NCBI GenBank assembly: GCA_003427395.1
Contig: BFEA01000262.1
Span: forward strand, 279,109 to 323,145
DNA length: 44,037 nt
Direction of reading: 5' to 3'
Source of the DNA: Chara braunii
Taxonomy: Eukaryota; Streptophyta; Charophyceae; Charales; Characeae
Numbering within the stretch: the stretch's first letter is position 1; each line of letters begins with the position of its first letter. A model generated the notes under the pieces. It was given only the letters and a program-made list of their open reading frames with translations, was not told the DNA's origin and made no database searches. The translations under genes and the position numbers were made by a program. Positions 41,294 to 44,037 of this stretch are shown piece after piece.

Positions 41294-43122
41294 TGAAAAC
41301 TTTTAGAAGGGAAGGGTAAAGGAGGTAATTGGTGACATCAATTTTGGTAATCCTTCTTGCTTTCATATTGTGGTTGAGTTGATTCTGACTTTTGTCTTAA
41401 GCTAACCAAGAAAGTTGTAAAGTATTAATAAAAGCATTGAGATTGAGAGGTTATCAATGGGATTGTGACTCCTGTTGTTTTGTAATAATGAAGTTGTGTC
41501 TTACTGCCGCAGACAATTGTAAGATGACTATGATACTTTTCTCACAATTGTCGTTATGCGTGAGAGGTATTGAATATTGTTGTAAAGAAAAAGAGTGATA
41601 CCAAAGGACTTTGTGAGATTTTTATCATGATTGGATGTTCATTGCAGGAAGAGTTGTGAAATGGCTGATGGATACTTATGTTATTACAGTATTCATCACA
41701 TACATAAAGAATTATAGAACCTGGAATTCTTATGAAACTCCGGGTATGTGGTTGTGAATGAGAGATTTCTATGAGTACAAGTCTAAGGAGATGATCTGTA
41801 TTTGGGTCGTATGCCTGACTTAACATGTGTGCTATTCATCGGACATGTGATTCAATTGCTTGCCATGCCTTGTGACTTCGTATTGTTTCGATTGTCATGC
41901 AATGAGGAATCGTAATGTTGTGAGCCCCATAGACGGTGGTGAGGCCTGCGCCGGAACTTTGTTCCTGGTCCATAGTGGGATGCTGTTATCCTTCCTTTCG
42001 GGGAGGATGACTGCACTATCGTCGAAGAGGAGGAAGGTGGTAATATGTTTGTTGGAACCTTGTTTGTGAGGGTGGCGATTACCGCTCGCCATGAGGGAAA
42101 GATTGATCACCTTTTCATTTGTGGTGAATGGGGTCACCTCGATTTATGGCCGGGTCTGATCAACTTGGGTCATAAGGGAGGGGTAGTTCAACCTTGCGGG
42201 TACGATACTAACAGATGTATGACACTCGAATCGGAGGGAAAGTGGTGAGGCTCGAGTCTAAAGCGGGGCCTGACATCGAGATGTTATCCTTTGTGGATTA
42301 CACCACTCCTCGACGCATTCACAAGACATGAAGGAGATAAATCATGCATGACAATTAAGTTGGAGTGGGAATTAGTCAGACTGGACAAGGACTTTTGGAA
42401 AGGGTGATTTCTCTCTGGGATGGTGCCGGCACATGCTGTAGTATAGTGTGAGTACCCTTGTGTTTCATGGGGACCCCGGGTTAAACTCCTGACAGCGAGA
42501 GACATGCTGAGGTGTTAGGAATGCACCCCCATGAACATGAGAGGCCCAGGTTAAATTTCTGGCAGTATGTGCTGGATGACAAAAGACCCGCAGGGGGTTA
42601 AGCCTGACAAGACCTAGACAGGGGGTTATAGCCTGAAGAGAGTCCCATCAGGGGGATAAGCCTGACCCACCTATGAGAGACAAAAGGCAGCATGAGTGGC
42701 CGCCAGTGGGATGATGCTGGGATCATTCTTCTAAACTGTTCTTGTAATTCCTGAGGTTGGGTAAGGTCAACAGTGGATTCCAGATTCCGGGGAAAAACCT
42801 GCCAGAGGTTATTTCTGGCCTCATTCCAACTTCTGACTGAATGAAAGTGTTTTCGAAGGAAGGTTCGAAAGAATTATTAAAGGCTTGAAAGTAAGCCCTT
42901 CCCGTTGACGATAATGAAGTCTGCAAGGAGTATTTCATAAGAAGGATATCCAGAAGATTAGGCAAGGAAATAAAAATGAACGGCGGGAACGTTGTTCGTC
43001 ACGTATAAGTATGCAGAATCTGGGTTAATTCCAGAGGTATTATGACTATGTAATATATTTGGTGAGGTCCTATAAGAACTTCCTCTTGTATTGCCTTATG
43101 GTAAGCGACGGGGACGTCGCTT
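41294..43122 (+). other. Long 3' untranslated internal region (1.8 kb)
   Basis: No ORF with recognisable content lies between integrase and the polypurine tract on either strand. It contains a small tandem repeat (42591-42666). Confidence 0.7.
42591..42666 (+). repeat. Three CAGGGGGTTAAGCCTGA units
   Basis: Units start at 42591, 42619 and 42649 with slightly varied middles (TTAA, TTATA, ATAA), spaced 28-30 bp. Confidence 0.8.
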
Positions 43123-43139
43123 AATGGGGGCGGGGAAGG
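43123..43139 (+). other. Polypurine tract
   Basis: AATGGGGGCGGGGAAGG, purine apart from one T and one C, directly precedes the TGTCGGGACAG start of the 3' LTR (one C between). This is the expected plus-strand primer site and confirms the LTR boundary. Confidence 0.9.
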
Positions 43140-43140
43140 C

Positions 43141-44037
43141 TGTCGGGACAGTAACCCCTGGAAGGGTTTCTGCCCGAGTTTTTTAAGGGCAGACACTGCC
43201 CGACCCTTGCTTGGGTTGAAAGACTTGATGAGATTGACGTGCCAAAGGTTATTTAGACCAACCCTATAACTGAAAGACCTAAGGCCTGATGTCGTTGACA
43301 TAGAACGTCGTTGACGTGAGACGACGTCGACATCCGTTTAAGACAGCAGGAGTTGGCACTGTCATCCACAGTTCTCGACGAGGCCGCAGTAGTGTGCAGT
43401 CGTGGAAAAACTAAAGTTAGTTCTAGTCTACCTAAAATAATGTCACCCGCGCGATTCAGGGCCTAAGTGAGCTAAAAAGAGGTGTGCGCCGAGTATAAAG
43501 CCGCGACACAGGGGGAATAGGAAGGAGAGTTTAATTCTAGGGCCACGGGGCTTGACGCCGAGCCAGGGGGTTGATAGGCCGATGCCAAGGTTAGACGGGC
43601 AACCGAGCATGCAGGGCCGTGAGTTGGCGTGGCCGACAAGGCCACAGGCAGGCAGGCAGGGTTGGCAAGGCCATAAGCAGGCGAGGCTTGCAGGGCCGCA
43701 GGCAGGCCAGACCTGTAGGGCTATGGGCAGGCAGGGCCTGCAAGGCCGCGGAACGGAGGGACAGTGGCTGGGCCAAGCTCTTCTTATAGGAGAGTTGCTC
43801 CTATCACTGTCGTGATAGGAGCTAGCCCACTAGGTTACCACACCAAACTCTCACCCGGCAGATACCGGGAACAAATCTGACATGCCAGCCTACTGGGCAA
43901 AGCTCCTTTTGGAGCAGCCCAAAGCAACTGGACGTGGCCGATCTCGGCCGCGCGATCCTCAAGATCGCACGGCTGAGATCTGTCGCGCGCAGATCAAAGT
44001 AGCCTCTGCGCAAGAATAACACGCATAAATTAAAAAA
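43141..44037 (+). mobile_element. 3' LTR of the main element (first 897 bp)
   Basis: It is colinear with 30311-31190, including the terminal hairpin, TATAAAG (43494-43500), the GGCAGGC minisatellite and the CTCCTATCAC/GTGATAGGAG hairpin. It is cut by the window end at the poly(A) tract. Scattered substitutions and one extra ~18-bp piece near 43620-43645 distinguish it from the 5' LTR. Confidence 0.93.

Larger units (their letters stand above)
30311..44037 (+). mobile_element. Ty3/gypsy LTR retrotransposon, nested, runs past window end
   Basis: A full structure is present: 5' LTR, PBS, gag-PR ORF, frameshift site, RT-RNase H-integrase, polypurine tract and the start of the 3' LTR. It sits in opposite orientation inside the chromovirus remnant; the left flank is TCCGT (30306-30310), and the matching target copy should lie beyond the window. 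The LTR pair is about 95% identical over the visible 0.9 kb by eye, with one extra ~18-bp piece in the GC-rich repeat of the 3' LTR. Pol has two frameshifts and four stops, so this copy is not autonomous as assembled. Domain order places it in the Metaviridae; no envelope-like ORF is seen. Confidence 0.93.

Overview
This window looks like nuclear DNA of a large, repeat-rich eukaryotic genome, probably a plant or charophyte alga. The evidence is a near-exact plant-type tRNA-Asp primer-binding site, Ty3/gypsy retrotransposons with PR-RT-RH-IN order, a chromodomain integrase, many microsatellites, and no bacterial-style operons. Very long LTRs and a Nextera mate-pair junction left in the assembly would fit a draft such as Chara braunii, but that name is a guess. 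I found no host protein-coding gene I can support. Almost every long ORF is a simple-repeat artefact or a shadow frame.

Layout. 142-7591 and 12409-19984 are two minus-strand copies (A and B) of one family of giant LTRs, about 7.5 kb each. Each carries tandem hairpin arrays, a conserved block and a shared end module. Between them lies a 4.8-kb stretch holding an AT-rich island, a weak 5S-rRNA-like fragment, microsatellites, an LTR-end fragment (D) and a foldback MITE-like element. 19985-30310 is a mosaic: a short minus-strand LTR with PBS and leader (C, 21990-22976), a rearranged LTR end (E, 25292-25556), microsatellites and tandem repeats, a miRNA-precursor-like hairpin, and a decayed minus-strand chromovirus pol fragment (about 28978-30310).

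The right third is one Ty3/gypsy element inserted into that chromovirus in the opposite orientation. It has a 4.67-kb 5' LTR (30311-34980), a PBS (34983-35000), a gag-protease ORF (35189-38005), and a canonical -1 slippery heptamer with a well-placed hairpin. Pol (RT-RNase H-integrase) follows, broken by two frameshifts and four stop codons. Then come a 1.8-kb untranslated region, a polypurine tract (43123-43139) and the start of the 3' LTR (43141 to the window end). The two LTRs differ by roughly 5% by eye, so the insertion is not recent.

The most interesting signal is structural. The giant LTRs contain tandem arrays of short hairpins (10 units at 2471-3285, about 17 at 14885-16135). Their loop is nearly constant (CATAAG-TTG on the sense strand), while their stem arms vary with visible compensatory changes. 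The first ~35 bp of every LTR family here is also a hairpin with changing arms and a similar loop. Two assembly artefacts need attention: a mate-pair adapter with a 140-bp duplication at 28758-29075, and a 250-N gap flanked by identical 95-bp sequence at 12449-12888.
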